Shown: piece by piece, positions 15,814 to 24,226 of the stretch
Numbering within the stretch: the stretch's first letter is position 1
Layout of the letters: each line of letters opens with the position of its first letter
Assembly: GCF_003173055.1 (NCBI RefSeq)
Contig: NZ_QGLF01000002.1
Span: 124,322 to 188,321 of the forward strand
Direction: 5' to 3'
DNA: 64,000 bases
DNA from: Zavarzinia compransoris
Lineage (GTDB): Bacteria > Pseudomonadota > Alphaproteobacteria > Zavarziniales > Zavarziniaceae
The notes under the pieces: model-generated
The model's input: only the letters and a program-made list of their open reading frames with translations
Databases searched by the model: none
Told to the model about the DNA's origin: nothing
Position numbers and translations under genes: made by a program

Positions 15814-15834
15814 GCCCGTGTCCGAAGCACGGGC
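15814..15834 (+). terminator. Hairpin between maoC and the porin gene
   Basis: GCCCGTG (15814-15820) pairs with CACGGGC (15828-15834) over a seven-base loop, followed by ATAAAG. It may attenuate read-through from the preceding operon or form part of the porin leader. The rest of this 134-base gap holds only the GGGAGGCAG ribosome site. Confidence 0.4.
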
Positions 15835-15850
15835 ATAAAGGGAGGCAGAA

Positions 15851-17149
15851 ATGTGGAAGGGTAGCATTATCCTAGCGGCGCTGGCGTTGCCGGCGACCGC
15901 CATGGCGGCGGATCCGGCGATCGAGGACCTGAAGCGCCAGATCGACGCGCTGCAATCGAAGGTCCAGGCCCTGGAAGGCCGCCAGCAGGCGACCGAGGTG
16001 AAGCAGGAACAGGCGCTGACCGAGGACGACCTGAAGGGGAGCATGCCGGGCTCGATCCGGATCCCGGGGACCTCGACCTCGCTGAAGATCGGCGGCTATG
16101 TCAAGCTCGACGGCGTCTACGACTTCGGCGGCCCGAGCGGCAGCACCGCCTCGGCCGACGGCATTCCGATCGGCGGCGTGCCGGTGCGGGACAACCAGTT
16201 CCAGTTCAATGCCCGCCAGAGCCGGATCAATATCGCGACCGAGACGCCCTTCGACGACATCAAGGTGCGCAGCTTCATCGAGGTCGATTTCTACGGCACG
16301 GGCGGCAACGAAGCGGCGTCGAACAGCGCCGGCATCCGCCTGCGCCAGGCGGTGGTGACGGCCGGCGCCTTTACCGTCGGGCAGACCTTCACCACGCTTT
16401 ACGATGCCGCCGCCGCCACCGAGACGCTGGATTTCGCCGCGCGTCCCGGCGAAACCTCGATCCGCCAGCCGCTGGTCCGTTATACCTGGAAGCAGGGGCC
16501 CGGCGCGCTGGCGGTGTCGCTGGAAAACCCGGAAAGCGACTTCACCGGCAATGTCGCCGCCAACAGCGCGGTGCCGACCGCGCTCGGCAGCGTGCCCAAC
16601 CCCAACTTCGACCATGTGCCCGACCTCGTCGGCAGCTATACCTACAGCTTCGACTGGGGCCATCTCTCGGCCCAGGGCCTGCTGCGCCAGGTCAGCGTCG
16701 ACAACGGCACGGTCGAGGATTCGGTGGTCGGCTACGGCCTCGGGCTTTCCGGCTCGATCAAGCTGGGCGGCAAGAGCAAGCTGATGTTCCACGGGCTGTA
16801 CGGCAGCGGCATCGCCCGCTACTTCGCGCTGGGCTTCGGCGGTTCGGCGTCTTTCGACGGCACCTCGCTCGACGCGCAGACGGCCTGGGGCGGCGACGTG
16901 ACGCTGCAATACTGGTGGACCGACACGGTCCGCTCCAACGTCGCGGTGTCCTATCAGGATGTCGATTACAACAGCATCGCGCTGGCGTCGGCGAACAAGG
17001 AACTCATGTCGGTGCATGCCAACCTGATCGCGACCATTCTGCCGCCGCTCGACGTCGGCATCGAGTACATCCATGCACGGCGCGAGACCTTCGGCGGCCT
17101 GGACGGCGATCTCGATCGCCTGCAGGCGTCGGTCATCTATCGCTACTAG
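15851..17149 (+). CDS. DcaP-like outer-membrane porin
   Basis: 432 residues. Signal peptide MWKGSIILAALALPATAMA, then a short coiled coil IEDLKRQIDALQSKVQALEGRQ (about 24-50), then SLKIGGYVKLDGVYDF and alternating amphipathic strands to the final aromatic ASVIYRY, the C-terminal barrel-insertion signal. This layout (N-terminal trimerising coiled coil plus 16-strand barrel) is that of DcaP, which takes up dicarboxylates and related acids. It follows the CoA-thioester operon and is a good candidate for outer-membrane entry of the same substrate. Confidence 0.88.
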   Translation: MWKGSIILAALALPATAMAADPAIEDLKRQIDALQSKVQALEGRQQATEVKQEQALTEDDLKGSMPGSIRIPGTSTSLKIGGYVKLDGVYDFGGPSGSTASADGIPIGGVPVRDNQFQFNARQSRINIATETPFDDIKVRSFIEVDFYGTGGNEAASNSAGIRLRQAVVTAGAFTVGQTFTTLYDAAAATETLDFAARPGETSIRQPLVRYTWKQGPGALAVSLENPESDFTGNVAANSAVPTALGSVPNPNFDHVPDLVGSYTYSFDWGHLSAQGLLRQVSVDNGTVEDSVVGYGLGLSGSIKLGGKSKLMFHGLYGSGIARYFALGFGGSASFDGTSLDAQTAWGGDVTLQYWWTDTVRSNVAVSYQDVDYNSIALASANKELMSVHANLIATILPPLDVGIEYIHARRETFGGLDGDLDRLQASVIYRY

Positions 17150-17161
17150 GGGGAAGGGCGT

Positions 17162-17183
17162 GCGGGGGTGGCAACGCCCCCGC
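17162..17183. terminator. Hairpin between convergent porin and alcohol dehydrogenase genes
   Basis: GCGGGGG (17162-17168) pairs with CCCCCGC (17177-17183), loop of eight bases, no T-run. It is the only structure in the 44-base convergent gap. Confidence 0.45.
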
Positions 17184-17193
17184 AGCCCCGGCC

Positions 17194-18408
17194 TCAATAG
17201 GCCCGGCGAAGGACCTCGATGATGTCGTCCTTCGAGGTGACGGGGCGCGGGTTGGTCGCCACGATCATGTCGCCCAGGGCATCGGTCGCCAGCCGATCGA
17301 AATCGGCCTCGGTCACGCCTACGTCGCGCAGGCGCCAGGGCTGGCCGAGATCGCGGATCAGGGCCAGGACCGCGTCGCGGCCGGCCTGCCCCGCCGCCAC
17401 GGGGGCCAGCCCGGCGGTCTCGGCCCCCAGAAGCGCGGCGATCCAGCGGTGCTTGTCGCCGACATGGTCGCGGTTCCACGCCATGACCGCCGGCATCATG
17501 ACGCAGGAAGTAATGCCGTGCGGTACGTTGCAGCGCGCCCCCAACTGGTGGCCGATGCCATGGCTGAGGCCCAGGCTGACATTGGCGAGGCCGCAGACCG
17601 ACATCCAGGTGGCGATCTGCGCATTGACCCGGGCGGCAAGGTCGCCCGGGTCGCGGATCGTCCGCCGCAGGCACAGGGCCAGCGTCCCCAGGGCATGGGC
17701 CGCCAGCGCATCGGTGAACGGGTGGGCATCGCGGGACGAGATCGCCTCGATGCAGTGATCGACCGCCCGCATGCCGGTCGAATGCCACAGCCAGGCGGGG
17801 GTCGCCAGGGTCAGTTCGGGATCGAGGATCAGCGCCCGCGCGGTCAGCTTGCGGTCGATGTAGAGGTCCTTGACCTTGCGCTCCTCGTCCGTGATGCCGA
17901 CGAAATTGGTCGCCTCGCCGCCGGAAAGCGTGGTCGGAAGCGCCACCATGGGCAGGCAGGGGCCGCCGATCGACGGGATCTCGACGGTCGAGGGCGAGGT
18001 GAAGCGCGCCCGCATCCGGGCAAAGCCCGCCGCGTCCCCGATGTCTTCCGCCAGGGCCAGGACGGCGCCCTTGCCCGTGTCGTTGGGCGAGCCGCCGCCG
18101 AGCGAGACGATGCCGTCCGCCTGGACCGCACGCGCGGCGGCGGCGGCCCGCAGGACCGCCGCCGAATGGACGTGCTGTACCGACTCGCTGAAGACGGCGG
18201 CGATGCGCCCGCCCGCCGCGGCGGCCACCCGGCCGACATAATCCGTCGAGCCGGCGATGGTCCGCCCGGTGACGAGCAGGGCCCGGCGCACGCCGAGCGC
18301 TTCCAGCACCGGGCCGAGATGCGCGATGCTGCCCGGGCCGTAATAGACATCGTCCATCGGCAGCAGCGTGAAGCGGCCGCCCCGTTCAGGCATTTCCGTT
18401 GGGAACAT
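17194..18408 (-). CDS. Iron-dependent alcohol dehydrogenase, maleylacetate-reductase-like
   Basis: 404 residues of the group III metal ADH family. N-terminal NAD(P)-binding part includes SLGGGSPNDTGKG; the metal region has LPTTLSGGEATNFVGITDEERKVKD, which resembles the PTTYAGSEMTPIWGITE element of maleylacetate reductases more than that of butanol dehydrogenases. Metal ligands are expected at the Asp of the following DPEL segment and at the His residues of SHGIGHQLG and NVPHG, all present. It reduces an aldehyde or ketone, or a maleylacetate-like ring-cleavage product. Last gene on the minus strand after the doubled CMD protein, 25 bases apart. Confidence 0.88.
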   Translation of the reverse strand: MFPTEMPERGGRFTLLPMDDVYYGPGSIAHLGPVLEALGVRRALLVTGRTIAGSTDYVGRVAAAAGGRIAAVFSESVQHVHSAAVLRAAAAARAVQADGIVSLGGGSPNDTGKGAVLALAEDIGDAAGFARMRARFTSPSTVEIPSIGGPCLPMVALPTTLSGGEATNFVGITDEERKVKDLYIDRKLTARALILDPELTLATPAWLWHSTGMRAVDHCIEAISSRDAHPFTDALAAHALGTLALCLRRTIRDPGDLAARVNAQIATWMSVCGLANVSLGLSHGIGHQLGARCNVPHGITSCVMMPAVMAWNRDHVGDKHRWIAALLGAETAGLAPVAAGQAGRDAVLALIRDLGQPWRLRDVGVTEADFDRLATDALGDMIVATNPRPVTSKDDIIEVLRRAY

Positions 18409-18433
18409 GAAGCGTATCTCCGGCCGACGGACG

Positions 18434-19213
18434 TCAGCCGGCCGAAGCCTTCTCCAATTCGTCCAGAAGGACGGGCACGCCCAGGGTGCAGGTATGCATG
18501 CCGAGGATGGAGGTCAGCTGGTAGACCTCCATGATCTCCTGCACCGTCGCACCGTATTTCAGCGCGTTCCTGATGTGGACGCGGAGGCCGGGTTCGTAGA
18601 GGTGGGTGGTGGCCGCGTCGATCGCGATATAGATGAATTCCTTCACCTTGGGTTCGAGCCGGCCGTGCTTCCACGGCACGGACGAGAATTCGAGGAAGAC
18701 GGCGAAGAAATTGGGGTCGAGGGTCAGCAGGGCATCCCAGAAATCGTTCCAATAGCCGCGGTTGGCGACGAACTGTTCCTTCAGCGCCAGCTGCCGGGCA
18801 TCCATCGGGCGGTCGATCTCGGCGCCGCGGCCGGCCTTGCGCATTTCATCGACCAGCGCCGGCATGCCCATGGTGAAGGTATGCATGCCGAGGACGGAGG
18901 TCAGCTGGTAGACCTCCATGATCTCTTCCCGGGTCGCACCGTATTTCAGCGCGTTCTGGATATGGATGCGCAGGCCCGGCTCGTAGAGACAGGTGGTCGA
19001 GGCATCGATGGCGATATAGATGAGTTCCCTCACCTTCGGCTCCAGCGTGCCGTGTTTCCACGGAACGGAGGAAAGGTCGAGGTAGGCCTTGAAGAAGTCG
19101 GGGCTGAGGCTCAGCAGGCCGTCCCAGAACGTGTTCCAGTAACCGCGGTTGGCGATGAATTCCTGCTTCAGGTCTGCCTCGACGGTACCGGGCGACGGTT
19201 CGCGCTCAAGCAT
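18434..19213 (-). CDS. Doubled carboxymuconolactone-decarboxylase-fold protein without redox cysteines
   Basis: 259 residues consisting of two tandem copies of one AhpD/CMD domain (about 10-125 and 135-255). Shared stretches include NRGYWN, WKHG.LEPKV.E.IYIAIDA.TT and EIMEVYQLTS.LGMHT. AhpD-type members use a CxxC pair; here the equivalent region reads TTCLYEPGLRIHI in copy one and TTHLYEPGLRVHI in copy two, so no CxxC exists and a thiol peroxidase role is unlikely. The fold otherwise includes decarboxylases and isomerases of ring-cleavage lactones. It lies between a hairpin below livK and the alcohol dehydrogenase gene. Function unknown. Confidence 0.85.
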   Translation of the reverse strand: MLEREPSPGTVEADLKQEFIANRGYWNTFWDGLLSLSPDFFKAYLDLSSVPWKHGTLEPKVRELIYIAIDASTTCLYEPGLRIHIQNALKYGATREEIMEVYQLTSVLGMHTFTMGMPALVDEMRKAGRGAEIDRPMDARQLALKEQFVANRGYWNDFWDALLTLDPNFFAVFLEFSSVPWKHGRLEPKVKEFIYIAIDAATTHLYEPGLRVHIRNALKYGATVQEIMEVYQLTSILGMHTCTLGVPVLLDELEKASAG

Positions 19214-19252
19214 GTTCGGTCCTTTCGGAAACGCTGTGGACTGACGCGGCGA

Positions 19253-19280
19253 GGCCCGCCCCGGCAGCGCGGGGCGGGCC
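19253..19280 (-). terminator. Strong hairpin after livK
   Basis: GGCCCGCCCC (19253-19262) pairs perfectly with 19271-19280, loop of eight bases. It begins just beyond the end of the substrate-binding-protein gene on the transcribed (minus) strand and probably reduces expression of the downstream CMD and alcohol dehydrogenase genes. It lacks a clear U-run. Confidence 0.55.
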
Positions 19281-19287
19281 CGTGAGG

Positions 19288-20424
19288 TTACTTCACTTCG
19301 GCCAGCTCGCCGTTCTCGATGCGGACCAGCACGCTGCCGTAATGGGGGTTGTTCTTCTCGTCGAAGGTGAAGGTCCCCTTGCCCATCGGCGTCGGCAGGT
19401 CCTTGGTCGCCGCCATGGCGTTGCGGATCTTCTCGCGGTCGCCGCCGCCCGCCGTCTTGATCGCGTTGGCGACCACCATCATCATCGTATAGCCCGTCGC
19501 CGCATATTGATCGGGGTCGTTGCCGAACTTTTTGCGGTAGAGTTCGACGAAGTGGACATTGGCCGGCGCCTGCGACGCCAGCAGGTATTCGGTCGGCAGA
19601 TAGGTGCCTTCGACCGCTTCACCGCCGATCTTGGTATATTGCGGCGTGCTGAGCGAGCTGCCGCCGATGATCCGGGTCGCGGCGTCGAGGCCGGCCTGGC
19701 GCGCCTGCAGCAGGACGTTCGCGCCGTTTTCGGGGAAGGTCGAAAGCAGGATGAGATCGGGTTCGAGGGCGACCAGCTTGGTCGCCAGCGCGGTGAAATT
19801 GGTCTCGGCGGTGACGATGCCTTCCTCGGCGACGATCTCGACGCCCGCCTTCTCGAAGATTTCCTTCACCGTGTTCTTCCAGGCGACGTAACCGTCGCCA
19901 TCGCGCATGAAGACCAGGGCGGCGCGCTTGGTCTTCAGGGTGTCGACCGAGTAATGCGCGATGCCCATCATGGTCTGGGCCGGCAGCTCGAAGTTCTTGA
20001 AGGCCCAGGGGCCGGCGGCGGTGATGGTCTCGGAGACGCCCATCGCCATCATCGGCACCTTTTCCTCGTTCACGAGGGGGGCGACGGCCGAGGAATGCGC
20101 GGTCCCGATCGGGCCGATGATCGCCGACACCCGGTCCAGCTTGGCGAAGCGGGTCGCCAGGGTGATCGCCTGAGCCTTGTCGCTGCCGTAATCCTCGACG
20201 ATCACCTTCAGGGTGATGTCGCCGAGCATGTTGGTGTCCTTGATCTCGTCGAGCGCGACCTGCATGCCGCGATAGGCGGGAACGCCGTAGGGCGGCGCGG
20301 CCGAGCCGGTCAGGGCGGGCAGCAGGCCGACCACGACTTCCTCGGCCCGGACCGCCGGGGCAGTCACGGCCGCGAGGCCCAGCGTCGCCACCAGGCCCAG
20401 AATGCCTTTCTTCACCATTTTCAT
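19288..20424 (-). CDS. livK: Branched-chain amino-acid-type ABC substrate-binding protein LivK
   Basis: 378 residues from ATG 20424, chosen because GGAGGGAGGAACA is directly upstream and a Sec signal peptide follows (MKMVKKGILGLVATLGLAAVT, cleavage near VRAEE). The mature protein starts VVVGLLPALTGSAAPPYGVPAYRGMQVALDEI, the type I periplasmic binding fold. It is the fifth gene of the livHMGFK operon. Unlike the island-1 binding protein it uses Sec and is encoded with its transporter. Confidence 0.92.
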   Translation of the reverse strand: MKMVKKGILGLVATLGLAAVTAPAVRAEEVVVGLLPALTGSAAPPYGVPAYRGMQVALDEIKDTNMLGDITLKVIVEDYGSDKAQAITLATRFAKLDRVSAIIGPIGTAHSSAVAPLVNEEKVPMMAMGVSETITAAGPWAFKNFELPAQTMMGIAHYSVDTLKTKRAALVFMRDGDGYVAWKNTVKEIFEKAGVEIVAEEGIVTAETNFTALATKLVALEPDLILLSTFPENGANVLLQARQAGLDAATRIIGGSSLSTPQYTKIGGEAVEGTYLPTEYLLASQAPANVHFVELYRKKFGNDPDQYAATGYTMMMVVANAIKTAGGGDREKIRNAMAATKDLPTPMGKGTFTFDEKNNPHYGSVLVRIENGELAEVK

Positions 20425-20446
20425 TGTTCCTCCCTCCAGAGTTCTT

Positions 20447-21181
20447 CTAGCTGGCCGTCGCGGCCAGGGTGCCGAGATAGGATTCGACGACGGTCGGGTT
20501 GCGGGCGATATCCTCGCTGGTGCCGTGAAGGACGACCCGGCCCCTTTCGAGGACATAGGCGTAACGGCCGAGGTCCAGCGCGCGGCGCGCGTTCTGCTCG
20601 ACGACGAGAATGCCGAGGCCCGAGGCGTTGAGGCGGCCGAGCGCCTCGAACACCTGGCTGACCAGCATGGGGGCGAGGCCGAGGCTGGGCTCGTCCAGCA
20701 TCAGCAGGCGGGGAAAGCCCATCAGCGCGCGGCCGATCGCCAGCATCTGCTGCTGCCCGCCCGAGAGGGAGCCCGCGATCTGCCACCGGCGCTCGGCCAG
20801 GATCGGGAACAGGTCGAAGACCAGGTCCCGCTGCCGCGCGGCGGCGGCGGGGCCGGCCCGGCGGTCGCCGGCGGCGAGGATGCCGAGATCGAGATTCTCG
20901 GCGACGCTCATCTCGCTCAGGATCTGGCGCCCCTCGGGGACATGGATCAGGCCGGCGCGGGCGATCCTGTGCGGTGACACCCGCCGGATGTCGGCGCCGT
21001 CGAAGCTGATCTCGCCCTGGTCGGGGCGGATCAGCCCGCTGATCGTGTTCATCAGGGTGGTCTTGCCGGCGCCGTTCGGCCCGATCAGCGCGACGAGGTC
21101 GCCGTCGCCCACCCGGAGGTCGAGCCCGCGCAGGGCGTGAATGCCGTCGTAGGATGCGGTCAGTGCCTTGATTTCCAGCAT
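20447..21181 (-). CDS. livF: ABC transporter ATPase LivF (second system)
   Basis: 244 residues from ATG 21181. Walker A GPNGAGKTT, signature LSGGQQQMLAIGRALM, Walker B LLMLDEPSLGLAP, switch VVEQNARRAL: all canonical. Starts 2 bases after livG and ends 22 bases before livK, so it belongs to one operon reading livH, livM, livG, livF, livK. Confidence 0.93.
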   Translation of the reverse strand: MLEIKALTASYDGIHALRGLDLRVGDGDLVALIGPNGAGKTTLMNTISGLIRPDQGEISFDGADIRRVSPHRIARAGLIHVPEGRQILSEMSVAENLDLGILAAGDRRAGPAAAARQRDLVFDLFPILAERRWQIAGSLSGGQQQMLAIGRALMGFPRLLMLDEPSLGLAPMLVSQVFEALGRLNASGLGILVVEQNARRALDLGRYAYVLERGRVVLHGTSEDIARNPTVVESYLGTLAATAS

Positions 21182-21183
21182 GT

Positions 21184-21939
21184 TCAGCTTCCGAGATAGG
21201 CGGCGATGACGGCCGGATCGGCGCTGACCTCGGCCGGTGTGCCGCTGGCGACCGGCCGGCCGGAGTTGACGACATAGAGCTTCCGGCACAGCGACATGAC
21301 GAAGGGGATGTTGTGCTCGATCAGCAGGACCGACATGCCGCCCTCGGCGAGCGCGGCGAAGATGCGCGCCAATTCCTCCGCCTCGACGTCGTTCATGCCG
21401 GCGACCGGCTCGTCCAGCATGAGCAGGGAGGGCGAGGTCGCCATCGCCCGCATCATCTCGACCCGGCGCTGATGGCCGTAGGCCAGCGCGCCCGCCGGCA
21501 TCCGGGCATATTCGGTCATCTCGAACTGTTCCAGCAGCCTTTCGGCGGCTTCCTGGAAGCGGCGGCGTTCCGCGCGGGCGGAAGGCAGGCCGATCAGATT
21601 GGCCATCAGCGAACTGGTCTCGTGGCGGTGGAAGCCGACGATGATGTTGTCGGTCACCGTTTCCTCGCGCAGCAGGCGGATGTTCTGGAACGTGCGGGCG
21701 ACGCCGGCACGCGCGATGTCGCGGGCGCTCGCCTCGGAGACATCGGTGCCGTTCAGCAGGATCCGCCCGGCCGTCAGCTTCAGCATGCCGGTGACCAGGT
21801 TGACGATCGTGGTCTTGCCGGCGCCGTTCGGCCCGATCAGGCCGACGATCTCGCCGGCGCCGACCTCGAGGTCGATCCCCGCGGCGGCATGGACGCCGCC
21901 GAAGCTCTTCGAGACCTTCTGGAGCGAAAGCACGGTCAT
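21184..21939 (-). CDS. livG: ABC transporter ATPase LivG (second system)
   Basis: 251 residues. Walker A GPNGAGKTT, a signature of the form LAYGHQRRVEMMRAMAT and Walker B LLMLDEPVAGMND, with switch LIEHNIP. These are the normal LivG motifs and contrast with the altered ones of the first system at 3698. Its ATG overlaps the livM stop by four bases. Confidence 0.93.
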   Translation of the reverse strand: MTVLSLQKVSKSFGGVHAAAGIDLEVGAGEIVGLIGPNGAGKTTIVNLVTGMLKLTAGRILLNGTDVSEASARDIARAGVARTFQNIRLLREETVTDNIIVGFHRHETSSLMANLIGLPSARAERRRFQEAAERLLEQFEMTEYARMPAGALAYGHQRRVEMMRAMATSPSLLMLDEPVAGMNDVEAEELARIFAALAEGGMSVLLIEHNIPFVMSLCRKLYVVNSGRPVASGTPAEVSADPAVIAAYLGS

Positions 21940-22838
21940 GATTGCGTCTCCCGGGCTTCGGCGGCGGGCGCGGTCTTGGCGGCGGCGGACTTCGCCGCGC
22001 GGATCTGGCTGTTGCGGCGGTTGCGCAGCGTATCGACGATGCCGTCGGGCATGTAGATCATGGCGACCACCAGGATGCTGCCGTAGAGGACCAGCTTCTG
22101 GTCGGCGACGGGGCGCGCGATCTCGGGCAGGAGGGTCAGCACGGCCGAGCCGACGATGGGCCCGTAGATCGAGATCCGCCCGCCGAGCACGACGAAGGCC
22201 AGGGCCGAGACCAACAGCGGAAAGCCGAACTGTTCGGGCATCAGCGCGCGGGTATAGAAGGCGATGAGCCCGCCCGCCGCCCCGGCGAAGATGCCGCTGA
22301 GCACGAAGGCCAGCCCGATGTAGAAGGACACCGACATGCCCAGCGCCAGGGCGACGGTCTCGTCCTGGCGGATCGTGTCGAAGGCCCGGCCGACGCTCGA
22401 CCGGTTCAGGGCGTAGAGGATGTAGAAGGCGCCGGCGGTGACCAGCAGGACGTGCCAGACGTTGACCAGCTTCGGGATGTTGTTGAAGCCGAAGGCGCCC
22501 CCGGTGAGCGATTCCGTCAGCAGCAGCACGGCGACCACGATCTGCACGAAGGCAAGGGTGGCGATCGCCTGGAAGACGCCGCGCAGGCGCTGCAGGGGCA
22601 CGCTGATCAGGAAGGCCAGCACGCCGCCCACCACGATCGCGAACAGGAAGGACAGGGGCGCCGGCCAGCCGAAGGTAACGTTGGTGATCGCGGCGGCATA
22701 GGCCCCGAGTCCGGCGAGGCCCGCCGTCGCCTTGGAAAACACGCCGGCCCGCAGCACGACGTACTGGCTGAAGGCCAGCAGGCAGTTGATGGCCATCAGG
22801 GTGAGGAGCGGCTCGTAGGCAATGATGAAGTCGTTCAT
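21936..22838 (-). CDS. livM: ABC transporter permease LivM (second system)
   Basis: 300 residues from ATG 22838 (start MNDFIIAYEPLLTLMAINCLLAFSQY). Family loops SKATAGLAGLGAYAAAITN and the later FVVLGGRISIYGPIVGSAVL correspond to the FGHGxFxGxGAY and GGxGTxxGPxxG motifs, with the coupling GGxG reading GGRIS. The C-terminal tail is Ala/Lys-rich and cytoplasmic. A much longer open frame runs further upstream inside livH and is not used. Overlaps livH by 4 bases. Confidence 0.9.
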   Translation of the reverse strand: MNDFIIAYEPLLTLMAINCLLAFSQYVVLRAGVFSKATAGLAGLGAYAAAITNVTFGWPAPLSFLFAIVVGGVLAFLISVPLQRLRGVFQAIATLAFVQIVVAVLLLTESLTGGAFGFNNIPKLVNVWHVLLVTAGAFYILYALNRSSVGRAFDTIRQDETVALALGMSVSFYIGLAFVLSGIFAGAAGGLIAFYTRALMPEQFGFPLLVSALAFVVLGGRISIYGPIVGSAVLTLLPEIARPVADQKLVLYGSILVVAMIYMPDGIVDTLRNRRNSQIRAAKSAAAKTAPAAEARETQS

Positions 22839-23728
22839 CGGCGCGACACCTTCACGTCGTTCCGCAAGCCGCCGAACAGGCCCGCGGGCCTGACCAGGAG
22901 GACCAGGAACAGCATGGAGAAGAGGATGATTTCGGCGGCCTCGACCGAAAGCAGGGCAGTGGCCATCGTCTCGACGATGCCGATGCCGATGCCGGCGACG
23001 ACCGCCCCGATGATGCTGCCGATGCCGCCCAGCACGACGACCACAAAGGCCTTGAGCAGCCAGGGATCGCCCATGTGGAAGTGGACCGAATTGAAGGCGA
23101 TGCCGATGATGACCCCGGCGAAGCCCGCCAGGGTCCCCGCGACGAAGGACGCCTTCAGGAAGACCGCGTTGGCATTGACCCCGAGCAGCGATGCCGTCGT
23201 CTCGCTGAGGGCGACGGCGCGGACCTGCCGCCCGAAGCTGGTGCGGAAGACGATGTACATCAGGGTCAGCACGACGACGGCGCTGAAGCAGAGGATGGTG
23301 ATCTGCAGCAGCGAGATCCGAAGCCCGAACAGCCGGTAGATCTCGACCGGGAAGGTGCCGAAGGGATAGCGCAGGACCTGGGTGTCCGACACCTGCTGGG
23401 CGATGCTGACCAGGACGAGGTTGGCCCCGACCGTCGTCACGATGGCGGCGAATTCGGACGCCTTCCGCTTGCGGAGCGGCCTGAGGGCCAGGAGGTCGAC
23501 GACGACGCAGACGATGCCGCCGGCCAGGCCGCCGGCCAGGAAGGCAAGGGGCAGGGGCAGGTCGAGCAGGGTGATGGCATAGAGCCCGGCGAAGGCCCCC
23601 CACATGAACAGGGCGCCATAGGCGAGGTTCAGGATCCGCTGCACCCCGAAGATCAGCGTGAAGCCGAAGGCGAACAGCGCATAGACGCTGCCGACGATCA
23701 GGCCGTTGAACAATTGTTGAAGCAACAT
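22835..23728 (-). CDS. livH: ABC transporter permease LivH (second system)
   Basis: 297 residues from ATG 23728, with GGGGGAGGTGA upstream. MLLQQLFNGLIVGSVYALFAFGFTLIFG and ILNLAYGALFMWGAFAG match the LivH start; VVLGGIGSIIGAVVAGIGIG is the coupling loop. First gene of the second transporter operon. Its 500-base upstream region, shared with the divergent PcaC-like gene, contains two GntR-type palindromes and one CAAAC palindrome. Confidence 0.92.
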   Translation of the reverse strand: MLLQQLFNGLIVGSVYALFAFGFTLIFGVQRILNLAYGALFMWGAFAGLYAITLLDLPLPLAFLAGGLAGGIVCVVVDLLALRPLRKRKASEFAAIVTTVGANLVLVSIAQQVSDTQVLRYPFGTFPVEIYRLFGLRISLLQITILCFSAVVVLTLMYIVFRTSFGRQVRAVALSETTASLLGVNANAVFLKASFVAGTLAGFAGVIIGIAFNSVHFHMGDPWLLKAFVVVVLGGIGSIIGAVVAGIGIGIVETMATALLSVEAAEIILFSMLFLVLLVRPAGLFGGLRNDVKVSRR

Positions 23729-23923
23729 GGTGTTTTCACCTCCCCCTGGGTCTGCCGGCACCGCCGTCGCGTGCATCCGATGCGCGCAGTGGTGGCTTCC
23801 GGCCGGCCGTCTCGCTCCCTTGTCTCGTTATTCTTCGTCGTCGCGCCCGCCGGTTATATCCGCGGCGGTACAGGACGGCGGCCGACGGTATCGCCCGCTT
23901 GCCGGCATCGTAGCCTGCGTCAT

Positions 23924-23936
23924 ATTGTATGACAAT
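23924..23936. promoter_or_regulatory. GntR-type palindromic operator, livH side
   Basis: ATTGTATGACAAT, an inverted repeat ATTGT-N3-ACAAT, 196 bases upstream of livH. The reverse complement, ATTGTCATACAAT, is nearly identical to the elements at 24150 and 27922. AT-rich palindromes with GT-N(3-4)-AC cores are typical of FCD-type GntR regulators, and such a gene is encoded at 25575. Confidence 0.68.
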
Positions 23937-24054
23937 ACTACATTAAGCCCTTTCTTTTCTTTTCCCCGTTCCGCCCGCCCGGCGCTGTCCGCCGGTATCG
24001 GCCGGCCGGGCTGTCTGCCGCGCCATCCATGCGTCCGGCGTCTGCGGACTATAC

Positions 24055-24068
24055 CAAACGATTGTTTG
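24055..24068. promoter_or_regulatory. CAAAC-N4-GTTTG palindromic operator, copy 6
   Basis: CAAACGATTGTTTG, in the middle of the 498-base divergent region between livH and the PcaC-like gene, between the two GntR-type palindromes. It links this second block to the regulon of region 1. Apart from these three sites the gap holds only AT-richer promoter-like DNA. Confidence 0.68.
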
Positions 24069-24149
24069 AATGAAAGGCCTATCTGCGCATCGCCCGCGCA
24101 TGCCGTTTCCGCGCGCCGGACCCTTATAGGCATGTTGACAGACTATAAT

Positions 24150-24162
24150 ATTGTCATACAAA
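24150..24162. promoter_or_regulatory. GntR-type palindromic operator, PcaC side
   Basis: ATTGTCATACAAA, overlapping an AT-rich TATAAT-like stretch (24144-24149), 65 bases before the PcaC-like gene. An operator over a -10 element would repress. It matches 12 of 13 bases of the reverse complement of the element at 23924. Confidence 0.68.
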
Positions 24163-24226
24163 TTATACCCAAGGCTGCCGGCAAGGCGGCGGTGCGAAGG
24201 GCGGAAATGCTTCGAAAGGTCTACTC

